Shown: positions 44,340 through 55,115 of the stretch, piece by piece
How positions within the stretch are numbered: the first letter of the stretch is position 1
How the letters are laid out: each line of letters begins with the position of its first letter
The notes under the pieces: generated by a model
Database searches by the model: none
What the model saw: only the letters and a program-made list of their open reading frames with translations
Told to the model about the DNA's origin: nothing
Made by a program: the position numbers and the translations under genes
Source of the DNA: Ashinkailepas kermadecensis
Taxonomy: Eukaryota; Arthropoda; Thecostraca; Neolepadidae
DNA: 64,000 nt
Reading direction: 5' to 3'
NCBI GenBank assembly: GCA_034440615.1
Contig: JAOTOM010004624.1
Coordinates: forward strand, 62,001-126,000

Positions 44340-45565
44340 CTACTCATGCACTGGCAAATCGAATATTTTGGTCAATCGGCGTAGTCAGGGAGTACGGGAA
44401 GGGTTGTTTGTCCATCCATGCCTGGAGGACCACTAAGTCTTTTGTTATGAAGCACAAATGACGCGTCATGGTGCAGTATATCGGTCTGGGACCCCTCGGT
44501 TTTCTTACAAGCACAACGAACAGACTCAGGAAGCCAAAACTGGCAGAGTCGGGATGCTTCATTTTTCATAAGATTACAATCTACATAAGTGCCTCACAGC
44601 GGGTGGCCAATGAGTGGCATAATGGCCTCTTGCTCCCTACACACGTGTCACAAGGGGCAGAGGGTGCAGACCAAATGGGAAACACGTTGTGCATTTCATC
44701 CGCCACTGCAATCTCGAGAATGCGCGGTCAGTGCTCGCTAATGAGTTCAAGACGACGTCAGATATGAAGTGTTTACGCAATAGCGGAGTCGGGCATGTCA
44801 ACTTGGCATGGAGAGGACATCAGGTGAAAAGGAATAAACACATTTCAACGCTCATGCATTTACGTAGGAGTACCAATTAGGAAACCTCACAAGTTTCGTG
44901 ATCAGGCACCGAGCATAATTTATATACTAGATATTCAGTTGACCACACGAGCCCGTACACATCAGACAAATTGGGTGCGTCAAAGCGCAAATTCTAATAA
45001 AAGCAGTGGGAATGCCGAGTGATCCAATTTATCCCTAGAGTCGCCAAGGATCCTGTTGTAAATTCCAAATATGCTTCCAGATGCAAGTTACGTGATGCAC
45101 CTTTCTCAAATATAGCATCCACACATTCCCTTAGCTCTGACCACTGGGAATCGCGAAATATTTTCTTAATTATTATATTCCGAAGCGCATAACACATCAG
45201 AAGAAATTCGACAGTCAACTATCGTGCATGACATCTCTATACGACGTCATGCCACATACATCAGCGCGCCACGTGGCACGGACCGGCACAGTGGAACCTG
45301 CCGAACATGTTCTATCCTCTAAATATCTGCCTGGAGCCGCTCATGGTCGGACTAGGGCCTGTCGCCTGCCAAAGGACGCGCGGCAAACAGTTGTTGGAAG
45401 CCACCAAACTTCAGCTCTCCAGCTCCAACTGTTCGGAAACAGCACACAGAAAGACTTCGGGGCGGGTATCTGGGCCGTACGAAACACGACCGCACCGCGG
45501 CTCTGGCGTCAGGCGGACGCAACAGCCGAAAGCGAGACGGTTTGGCATTTCAGCGTACCAACAAC
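44340..45565. other. unannotated stretch
   Basis: Unique sequence. No exon, RNA or repeat I can support. Confidence 0.4.
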
Positions 45566-45569
45566 AAAC

Positions 45570-46535
45570 GTTCATACCGGGCAGCCAGCGGCGGCCACCC
45601 CGACAGCCTTCATACCGGGCAGCCAGCGGCGGCCACCCCGACAGCCTTCATACCGGGCAGCGAGCGGCGGCCACCCCGACAGTCTTCATACCTGGCGGCC
45701 AGCGGCGGCCACCCCGACAGCCTTCATACCGGGCAGCCAGCGGCGGCCACCCCGACAGCCTTCATACCGGGCAGCCAGCGGCGGCCACCTCGACAGCCTT
45801 CATACCGGGCAGCCAGCGGCGGCCACCCCGACAACCTTCATACCGGGCAGCCAGCGGCGGCCACCCCGACAGCCTTCATACCGGGCAGCCACCCCGACAA
45901 CCTTCATACCGGGCAGCCAGCGGCGGCCACCCCGACAGCCTTCATACCGGGCAGCCAGCGGCGGCCACCCCGACAGCCTTCATACCGGGCAGCCAGCGGC
46001 GGCCACCCCGACAACCTTCATACCGGGCAGCCAGCGGCGGCCACCCCGACAACCTTCATACCGGGCAGCTAGCGGCGGCCACCCGACAGCCTTCATACCG
46101 GGCAGCCAGCAGCGGCCACCCCGACAGCCTTCATACCGGGCAGCCAGCGGCGGCCACCCCGACAGCCTTCATACCGGGCAGCCAGCGGCGGCCACCTCGA
46201 CAGCCTTCATACCGGGCAGCCAGCGGCGGCCACCTCGACAGCCTTCATACCGGGCAGCCAGCGGCGGCCACCCCGACAGCCTTCATACCGGGCGGCCAGC
46301 GGCGGCCACCACGACAGCCTTCATACCGGGCAGCCAGCGGCGGCCACCCCGACAGCCTTCATACCGGGCGGCCACCCCGACAACCTTCATACCGGGCAGC
46401 CAGCGGCGGCCACCCCGACAACCTTCATACCGGGCAGCCAGCGGCGGCCACCCCGACAGCCTTCATACCGGGCGGCCAGCGGCGGCCACCCGACAGCCTT
46501 CATACCTGCAGCCAGCGGCGGCCACCTCGACAGTC
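45570..46535. repeat. minisatellite, 38-bp unit
   Basis: About 25 units with CAGCCTTCATACCGGGCAGC then CAGCGGCGGCCACCCCGA. Deletion variants lack GCAGCCAGCG (for example near 45885 and 46370). 38 is not a multiple of three and no frame has a stop, which produces 475- and 492-codon stop-free frames that I treat as artefacts. Confidence 0.95.
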
Positions 46536-48074
46536 TGCTCAAACAGTTCCGCGCCGCGGTTGCCGGGGGAACACGACTGGCGCAGTACTCGCGCGGACGA
46601 GCACCGAGCCGGCGCCCAGGCGCGATCACGACGCGCCGCAGGAACGAGTGCGTAAGTGCCGAGCGCGCACCTCAGCTCAGCCAGCCAGGCAAAACAAGGC
46701 ACGCGCCACACATCGCGGCACAACAGTACGTCCCAGCCGTGGGCCAGTACTGCGGCGGTGGCAGCCTGACCGACAGTATGTTTGATTACGGAGGGAAAGG
46801 TTTTGAGCTCACCTGCTTGCTTGCTCATCCAGCTTGAGCATATTTCAGGAAATCAGTGGCGTGCCCAGGAAATCAGTGGCGTGCCCAGGGCGCTTAAGTT
46901 GAAGTGTCGGCGAAACAGCACTGGATACTGTGGCCGGCCAGCCTGCGCCACACGCCAACTGGTCGGCTATCTGTAGACTGTCTGCATGTATGTAGAATGT
47001 CTGCATGTATGTAGACTGTCTGCATGTCTATATAATGACAACCAAGTGACCGCGTGTTACCGCGGAGCTGCAGAGAGGATTTTACGGTGATTAACATCAA
47101 ATGCGCCAAGAACTAAAAACAAACAAGTTGAACTACTTTCTTCACATACACGTGTACCAAACAATTTATGATAATCGCATTCGATAACTTTCACTCTCTC
47201 TCTTTGATGCGCTTATTCCCTTTGAGGTTCGGTGTTCTTTAACGTCTCGAAATCGCGTTCAACTGGCGGAATTCACTCGCTCGATGCTCAGCCAGTAACA
47301 GTTGGATCTGAGACACCTGCCATGCTGTTGCTTCACGTTTTGTGCATGCTATGAGCCTCGCCGTAATACTCCAGTGGGACTCGTTCAGCTAAGATACGCG
47401 CCGTGTGCCGTGCACATGGAAATAATCATATGCGGGTAGGAAACGACAATTCTCAATGGTACTCCAGGGCAATACATTAACATGACACACACATCGAAAG
47501 CTCACCATCCACTTCATTTTCAAAGAACTACTAATCCAAAATTAAAGAGAAGGAACATATTGATTTGATTAAGAAGTGTACAAAAGTTATACAATGGTGT
47601 CTCAAAATTAGGTGAAATATTCCCTTATGTAATAATTCCAGACTATATTCTTGCCCGGGCGTACTGAATGCTTTGGTCATGTATTTGCGTGTATGGTGCA
47701 CACGCGCATGCAGAATGCGACTTGAACTCGACGACGGACAGTCACTGTATCCTCATTGGACACTTTAGATGGTATGTGTGTGTGTGTGTGTATATATGTA
47801 TATATATGTATATATATATAATGTATTACTGCTTATGTTCGTACAAAAATGTTGGCCGCTTTCACGCAGCGTTTCGAGACTTTCCCACTTTCAACATCAC
47901 GTCTTGATTTTGGGTATGGTTGGCGCAAATGCGTCAACGCACCAAATCTCTCACCATCACGCGATACTGCGATAAAGAAAAACCGGACGGTAGGTAATTA
48001 TTCCCCTCTTCGATCAGAGAGCGTGCTAAGCACTCTTCCTCAAGGAAAACGGTCATAGCACAAACAGCCAACCA
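46536..48074. other. unannotated stretch with small repeats
   Basis: AGGAAATCAGTGGCGTGCCC is present twice at 46847-46888. GTCTGCATGTATGTAGA occurs three times at 46980-47030. A (TG)n(TA)n microsatellite is at 47774-47822. No gene supported. Confidence 0.5.
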
Positions 48075-48510
48075 TAATGCCGCCGCGGTCACGGACCCAA
48101 TGCAGCCACAACCACGGCGGCGGTCACGGACCCAATGCAGTCATAACCACCGCCGTCACGGGCCCAATGCAGTCACAGCCACGGCGGTCACGGACCCAAT
48201 GCAGTCACAGCCACGGCGGCGGTCACGGACCCAATGCAGTCACAGCCACAGCGGCGGTCACGGACCCAATGCAGTCACAGCCACCGCGGCGGTCACGGAC
48301 CCAATGCAGTCACAAGCACCGCGGTCACGGACACAATGCAGTCACAGCCACGGCGGCGGTCACGGACCCAATGCAGTCACAGCCACGGCGGCGGTCACGG
48401 ACCCAATGCAGTCACAACCACCGCCGTCACGGACACAATGCAATCACAACCACGGCGGTCACGGACCCAATGCAGTCACAGCCACGGCGGTCACGGACCT
48501 GCTGCGGTCG
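48075..48510. repeat. minisatellite, 32/35-bp unit
   Basis: About 13 units with GGTCACGGACCCAATGCAGT then CACAGCCACGGCGGC. The 3-bp length difference is loss or gain of one CGG. Confidence 0.95.
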
Positions 48511-50028
48511 CAGCCCAGCGCGGGCGTATTGTCGTTTGGAACGCGCGACATCAAAACAGCACGGTAAGCGGTGGTGCTGTGATGAGGCATCCGATGACAC
48601 ACACAGGTGCCACGTCCAGTCCGTCTCTCCCCGCCAAGAACTACTGCGCGTTCGTGCTGCACAACTCTGGCGGCGGCAGGTGACGTCACGACCCAAAGAA
48701 CACCGATAACGCTTTACACGACTCTTGGCACGCGAGTGCCACAGTCGAGCACAAAGCGCAGCGCGGGGCGCACGCCGTCAGCCAGTTCGATACATCACGC
48801 GACGCTCTCAGCACGGCGCCAGCCGTTGTTTACCGAGGCGCGCGATCTTTGGTAATGGGAGCTTTGTCATCGGTCAACTTCACTCGATCCACTCGGTTGA
48901 AAGTTAAGCAGCAGCCGCCTGCGCATAGTGGGTGAAAGACTGTCGGGAACTGCTCACATTTTTGTGCTTTCCACCGACGACGACCGCCCAAGTGTGTTCA
49001 AGGGCGAGAACGCAAAACAACTCTGTTCTGCAACAGCGCAACAAATCGACGCAGCTGTACGAGCAGTTTCCTTTGTTATTGCCAGCTGGTGAGGCGACAG
49101 CAGTAATACCACATTCTCTTCGGAGCTCCTGGATGGATCCCAAGATAAAATCCTAGATCTCACAACCGAGTGCTTACCACGACCCAGGTCTTAAATTAAG
49201 TAATATGATTGTGTTCATACTTGTAAAAAAAAATACAGGGCCGACTATACAACCGTACGTTTTGCCGCGAGACTTCCACGAGACGGCGTGAAATTATATT
49301 CATTATAGAGCATCTCGCCGGAATTAACATAAGATTTGGAGCTTGGCATTCAGCAAAATTCACAAACCCACCCAATTTGATCCCATGGCGTTCTCGAAAA
49401 AGCTTCGTCACATCGGCACCGCGACGGAGCGCTGCAAGATTTGTCTCAGTGCGATTCGAAACAATACTTCAACATCAGTTCACAAATAAAAACAACACAT
49501 GCATTCTCATGACAATTGAAGTTACTTCATTCAAATACATGATAGATAAACGTCAACGCCACGAATAAATGTCAAAGTCACGAATAAAGATAAATTATCC
49601 CAGCACTGCGGCTCGTACTCATGGTGGACTCCACACTAGTCTCGTATGCGTGAGGGGAGGCGACGAAGGAAGGCAGATTCGCACTCTTGACTTTTATGGT
49701 GCTGTTTCTTAACCATGTGTGCTACTGATTTGAAATTTTGCGAACACTCCCTAATTATCCTGGTCACGTCACGTAACGAGGATAGTTAGGGACTATATCT
49801 AACCATATCTAATCTACCTATATCCAACCCTAACCTTAATATACCCGCATTGTGTCGTATTACATGGTAAGGTACGACAGATAGGTGCTCATTCGTTCGC
49901 ACACATAATGTGCTTGATTTTATGTCAGGAAATCAGTGGCGTGTCCAGGGAGTATAAGTTGAGAACGCTTCAAAGCTACCTACTTCAAAATGAGGGCAAG
50001 CTTTAATGCCATTAGCTTCACAGCATGG
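48511..50028. other. unannotated stretch
   Basis: Degenerate CCTAA-type motifs lie at 49795-49845. AGGAAATCAGTGGCGTGTCC at 49926-49945 matches the sequence at 46847. No gene recognised. Confidence 0.45.
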
Positions 50029-50062
50029 GACCTCACCACCACGGCTGAACAGCAACAGAAGC

Positions 50063-50223
50063 CGCCGGTGGTTGTTATTGATTTCTACGACACGTCGACC
50101 GTTGAGTCATGTAACGTCGCCAATCTCTCACGCCGATTGGTCGCGGGCGAAGAGAAGCGACATGACACAGTGATACTCGAACCCACAATCTCTCGACTGT
50201 GAGACTGGCAAGCCGTCGGCACA
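50063..50223 (-). mobile_element. tRNA-Val-like SINE, older copy with a long flanking duplication
   Basis: Body and hairpin are well preserved (ACGACACGTCGACCGTTGAG). The head is altered, with an inserted ATGACACAGT segment and a decayed A box. Flanks share 34 bp with two mismatches (50029-50062 and 50224-50257; ACGGCTGAACAGCAACAGAA), about twice the usual TSD length. Confidence 0.88.
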
Positions 50224-50752
50224 GACCTCACTGCCACGGCTGAACAGCAACAGAAGCGACTGCGCCTCCACGGCCAGACGGCAACACACATAATCGAACG
50301 AACAGCTTGTCTACAGCTACTTCATCCAGGACAGCCAACTAACACAACAGCCAATTTTCATTTCGTCAGGGTTTCCATCTGACGAAAGAATCCACTGTGA
50401 GGAGGTGGTGTGGAGACGAAAAGGTCATCAAATCAACAGAGTCGCAATACAGTCTGTCGCGCACCACTGGACCCAGCAGATCACGTGACGTGCCGCACAT
50501 TGACACACGGTGTCACCTGTATTCACACGTGACACGCGTGCGCGTGACGCCCGACGAGCGCCGCCGGCCGTTGTACCGACGCGGCGCGGACGGCGCGGAC
50601 GGCGTGGCGCGCCCGCCGCAGACGATCCATGCCCATTGTTGCCGGGGGGCAGACCAGCAGTGACCGGCCGATGATTGGACCGTCGGGAAATGTCCGACCA
50701 CGGTGGTGCTCTCGCCCGAGCCGTCTCCCGCGGTCCGCCACCCAAGACCCAG

Positions 50753-51206
50753 CAACAGTCACCACCCACCACCTACGGTCCACAGCACAGTCACCACCCA
50801 CCACCTACGGCCCACAACACAGTCACCTCCCACCACCTACGGCCCACAACACAGTTACCACCCACGGCCCACAACACAGTCACCACCCACGGCCCACAAC
50901 ACAGTCACCACCCACCACCTACGGCCCACAACACAGTCACCACCCACCACTTACGGCCCACAACACAGTCACCACCCACCACCTACGACCCACAACACAG
51001 TCACCACCCACCACCTACGGCCCACAGCACAGTCACCATCCACCACCTACGGTCCACAACACAGTCACCACCCACCACCTACGGCCCACAACACAGTCAC
51101 CACCCACCGCCTACGGCCCACAACACAGTCACCACCCACCACCTACGGCCCACAACACAGTCACCACCCACCACCTACGACCCACAACACAGTCACCACC
51201 CACCAC
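50753..51206. repeat. minisatellite, 32-bp unit (left part)
   Basis: About 14 units with CCCACCACCTACGGCCCACA then ACACAGTCACCA. The array is cut at 51206 by a hAT element. Confidence 0.95.
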
Positions 51207-51316
51207 CAGTGTTAAATTATTCGTGAAATAGGGTAGAATATACCACTTTCTGAACACTCAATCGACATCCTTCTCCAATTAGTATCGACATCCTGCTTCT
51301 CGATGCGTGGTTAAAT

Positions 51317-51450
51317 ATATATATATAAAAAAAAAAAAAAAAAATAATAATAATAATAATAATAAAATAAATAAATAATAAATAAATAAAATAAATAATA
51401 AAAAATAAAAAAATAACAATAAATATATATAAAAAATTATATAATAAAAA
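51317..51450. repeat. A/T-rich simple repeat (AATAA-type)
   Basis: Poly-A followed by AATAAT and AAATAAATA repeats inside hAT copy 3. Confidence 0.95.
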
Positions 51451-52340
51451 TAGAACAAGCACGTAAGTACCACATACCCAAATTCATTGGTGCATAAATT
51501 CATCTGTTTTATGACTAACATTTTACTCTCAGTCAAAATTCACACAACCTAGAATGTGTGCTATCACAAGCAGTGAATTGATGCCGATTGTTGACAAACA
51601 ATAACCTGTGAAATGCATATGTATTGACAAACATTTTTACATAGTGTATGATTAACAAGCTATGTATTTCATCCCAGCTATCTCAAGTAGAATATTAGTC
51701 ATATAGCTTAAGAATGTCAGGAGAACTAAATTGCATATAAGAGTTATGACTATACGTAAAAACCGAACGAAACCTAATAACATTAAAATAACATAGCTGC
51801 CAGAAGATGCTGCTTGTTCAAACTGCTGCAAGGTGGCACTCTCAATCAGCTCTGACCTATGGTAGGTCAGTACGTACATTGCTGAAATAGATTGTCGATG
51901 CAGGTGTGCATTGCGAATTAATGTGGGATTATGGGATAAATGTGGGATCAGATGCTCATCCTGTACATATGAGCATTATTTACAATGTCATAGAAGCACA
52001 GGTATGAATACTTATGAACACGAAAAAAAACATGAAAATATCAGCTTCTCTGCCATGAAAACGCAAGCTGAACGCAATTTTTCACGACGCAAAAATGTTT
52101 GCCAGCTGAAAAGTACACATTTTCCGGGGAAATGAATCGTCTTATTCATGTTCAGAAACTTGTTTCTACAATTTTTATCTTGAAATGCCACATTGGGTCT
52201 ATTTTTAACAGCCCAGTGCTGCTGGTGGATTAGTGGCAGTGTGAATTTTATTTTGCAACTTGAAGCTATGAGAAGAAGAAAATGCAAGGAAGCAAACTCA
52301 GGAATGAATTTGAACTCTGTGTTGTGATTTAATTTATTGC

Positions 52341-52545
52341 TGCCCCGATAGCTCAGTTGGCAAGAGCACTGCCCTGCACTGGTCTCCCCTGTCCTGGCAA
52401 CCTAGAGTTTGAGTCGCTTCGCGCGCTCGCATCTAGCCCCCGGCTGGGAGGGTCAGTTGGCAGCTGGCCCAATAAGGCCGGGGACGAGCTACCGGCCGGC
52501 CGTGGCAGTGCATTGACGGCACGTTAAACACTCTGTCAAAATTAT
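52341..52545 (+). mobile_element. second tRNA-derived SINE family (TAGCTCAG type), copy 2
   Basis: GCCCCGATAGCTCAGTTGGC is a clear A box and AGAGTTTGAGTCGC a degenerate B box. CGGCTGGGAGGGTCAGTTGG and GAGCTACCGGCCGGCCGTGG follow, matching the minus-strand copy at 24140-24330. It sits inside hAT copy 3. Confidence 0.7.
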
Positions 52546-53177
52546 GCCGTTGAACTGGAATTCATGGATCGGGTGGTGGGGCCAGGGTTCACGCAACAAG
52601 CTCTGCTTCACAATAGGACCCTGGTTCATAAAGCCACCCTAGCAAGAACACAGATTAAATTTATTGAAGAAAAAAATGTAGGGCCAGATTCAGGAATGTT
52701 CATGAAACGCTCATCCATGGGGCATCACTGCAAAATTATACAAATCCGGTGTTTTTCATAGCCAGCAAACTGGGGTATGCCTGGATGGTATGCCTGGATT
52801 ATGAAGTCTTCGCGTCTCCTTTCTAACAGTATCTCGTTTGTAAGTAGCATGTGCATGCTCTCGAAAAGGAATGATGATACACGAACACTTCGCAATGCAA
52901 TTTCAGGTAAAGGGATTACCTGTAATGTGACGTGGCATACAATACCAGTTTATAGCATAGTTATTATTCTCTCTATCCCAAATATAGCTCTTCTTAAATC
53001 ATGCATCTCAAAACAAATGATAAAGGTACAGTCATAAGTATCTACACCATTAGCTCAAATGTGAGTCTGAGACATCAAAAGCATTTTAAATGACACTAAT
53101 TACATAACACATTTTGACATCCTGCTGTGCTCGTTTCGACATCTCACACCTAACGAAAAACCATTATTTTAACTCTG

Positions 53178-53230
53178 CCCACCACCCATGGCCCACAACA
53201 CGGTCACGACCCATCGTCCATAACCAGGGC
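53178..53230. repeat. minisatellite, 32-bp unit (right part after the hAT)
   Basis: CCCACCACCCATGGCCCACA then ACACGGTCACGACCC continues the 50.75 kb array on the far side of the transposon. Confidence 0.85.
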
Positions 53231-53619
53231 TGGATTTATATTTCTGAATCATGGATTTGGAGAACTTTATCACATCGGATAATCAAATTCGGAGGACGTT
53301 TCTTTACATCAGGGCTTTTGTTTGTATTTCTGGACCTACCTACCTCATAGAGGTGCCTATCTATTTTGATTTGTTAATGAGAAATACTATAATTATGAAT
53401 GACAAGTCGAGCAAAACAATTTGACACATGAATGTGAGGATGAGAGATGTAGCCCTAGTGTTCTTCTACACGTATGCAGTGCATTACTGCTGGAATGAAA
53501 GCCTGTACTTGGGAACACTCAGGGCTGTATATTTCTTGCTTAAAAGCAATAAGCTTGTACCATGCCATTACAAAGCATCATCCAACTTTCCAACGAGAAA
53601 AAGGAGAGGATAATATGAC

Positions 53620-53830
53620 TCACCCACCATCGCCACGTATAACCACCATGGCCCAACACCTATGACCAGCAATATGGTCGCGACCCATCACCCATGGCCC
53701 ACAAAATGGCTACGACCCACCACCTATGACTCACATGGTCACGACCAACCACCCATGACCCACAATATGGTCACGACCCACCACCAATGACTCACAACAT
53801 GGTCATGACCCATGGCCCACAACGCTTTGC
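53620..53830. repeat. diverged minisatellite related to the 50.75 kb array
   Basis: About seven diverged units of CCCACAATATGGTCACGACC then CACCACC. The intervening 53231-53619 has no units and begins CAGGGCTGGATTTATA, which could be another insertion, but no matching right end is visible. Confidence 0.8.
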
Positions 53831-54555
53831 ATCATCGCGAACGCCTCGGCACAGAAGAAAAACTCGCTCGTGACCTCGGCCTTCTCGAAATTGAGGAACA
53901 TTAACGATACATGCCCCCAAAACCTGCATCACTTTTCCATTACGGGCATCTATGGCTGGGTTCAGACCAACACAAAATGCCAACTTGACTTTTCAGATAG
54001 AGGATAGAGGCAATAATGCCTGTATTTTGCGTCTTGTAAACACAATTATGTGTTTAACATACCCGATAAAGCGCGCCGAGACACATCAAGGGGAGAAATG
54101 TCGTATCAAGGCTTCCGCCTGAGCCACTGAACCCGCTAAATCGGACCGAGACACATCAAAGAAAGGAATGTCGTATCTAGGCTGCCGCCTGGGTCACTGA
54201 TGACATAGCCGCGGTCAGTCCAGAATGACAATCAGCACAGTTCCGGTCTATCCGAGTCGATCGTGGCGAGCACGCCAGATTGCAGCAGTCGATGAGACTG
54301 CTGCAATACACTGGCTTCAGGTAGTTCAGCAGACGGGGAGGGGAAGGGAAGTTCTCGTAATGAAAATGAATAAATGAAGGAAATAGACGACGCACAATGA
54401 AACTATTTGATAGCTTGTGGGTGGCAGCAACAGTTAGTCAGCTGTACAACTTCCAATACACACTGGCATACGTTCGGCGGGTCCCATATTGCCTTCTGCA
54501 TTTTCCCGCGTGCTCGATTCTGTCAGGCGTGCTATTAGAACAACGGTGGGTTCCT
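53831..54555. other. unannotated stretch
   Basis: A diverged direct repeat of about 57 bp lies at 54063-54185 (GACACATCAAGGGGAGAAATGTCGT and GACACATCAAAGAAAGGAATGTCGT). No gene recognised. Confidence 0.45.
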
Positions 54556-54700
54556 TACGACGCATTCAACTGCTCAGTCACACAGGGTCGCCGAACACTC
54601 ATGCAGATTGGTCGCGGGTGGACTCGGTAATCCCGCCAGTTGCAGGCTTTGAACCCGCAATCTTGCGACGAAGAGCTCAACATCCCACGCGCGGAGCTAC
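54556..54700 (-). mobile_element. divergent relative of the tRNA-Val-like SINE
   Basis: The plus strand carries TTACGACGCATTCAACTGCT, GGGTCGCCGAACACTCATGC, GATTGGTCGCGGGTGGA and CTTTGAACCCGCAATCTTGCG. These are the reversed hairpin, body and B box of the subfamily also seen at 13633-13770. Confidence 0.75.
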
Positions 54701-54819
54701 CGCGGACCCTCAGGCGCGCTATAACGAATATATATTTCTCTATGAATATTGCGTTCCGGCTAAACCCTATCAGCTGTTATCAGCCCGAAGGCTTCATCAA
54801 ATCCGGTAGGTCAGACCCA

Positions 54820-55115
54820 TCTCAGGCTAATTACATGTGTTCAGTGCCGCGTGTTCCAGGAGACACCGGAAGCACCCCTTTGACTGCCCAAGGCGCTCCC
54901 GATACCACTACACTCCCGAGATTACACAGGCATCCCCGGGGATACTAGACACATCCCTATTACTACCAGAGGCGTCTCTGTTAATGTGAAAGGTGTACCT
55001 ATCGCTTACAAAGGTGTTCCTGAGCCTACACAAGGTGTCCCTGGGGATAAACAAGGCGCCAAAGGTACCAAACAACACTACCAAAGAGGCACATGGCCTG
55101 CAATTTTACCATTCC
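54820..55115. repeat. degenerate ~30-bp repeat, GVP-like when translated
   Basis: Diverged units such as AAAGGTGTTCCTGAGCCTAC and CAAGGTGTCCCTGGGGATAA. In places this reads like collagen (GVPGDKQGAKG), but the glycine spacing is not every third residue and stops occur, so I treat it as a decayed minisatellite. Confidence 0.5.

Larger units (their letters stand above)
51207..53177 (+). mobile_element. hAT-like transposon, copy 3, longest (1971 bp)
   Basis: The left end is CAGTGTTAAATTATTCGTGA. The right end read inward is CAGAGTTAAAATAATGGTTT. The 8-bp flank CCCACCAC is identical at 51199-51206 and 53178-53185. It is colinear with copies 1 and 2 at both ends (TACCACTTTCTGAACACTC; AATACCAGTTTATAGCATAG). 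It also contains an A/T simple-sequence block (51317-51450), unique DNA absent from the shorter copies, and a TAGCTCAG-type SINE. No hAT transposase motif was recognised, so it is likely non-autonomous. Confidence 0.85.

Noticed and set aside
45228..46785. 475- and 492-codon stop-free frames
   Set aside because: By-product of the 38-bp array, which has no stop in any plus-strand frame. No start or splice context.
53227..53620. Another hAT element starting CAGGGCTGGATTTATA
   Set aside because: No reverse-complement end or 8-bp TSD found on the right side.
54820..55115. Collagen-like coding region
   Set aside because: Glycines are not spaced every third residue, and stops and indels interrupt it. 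Better read as a decayed tandem repeat.
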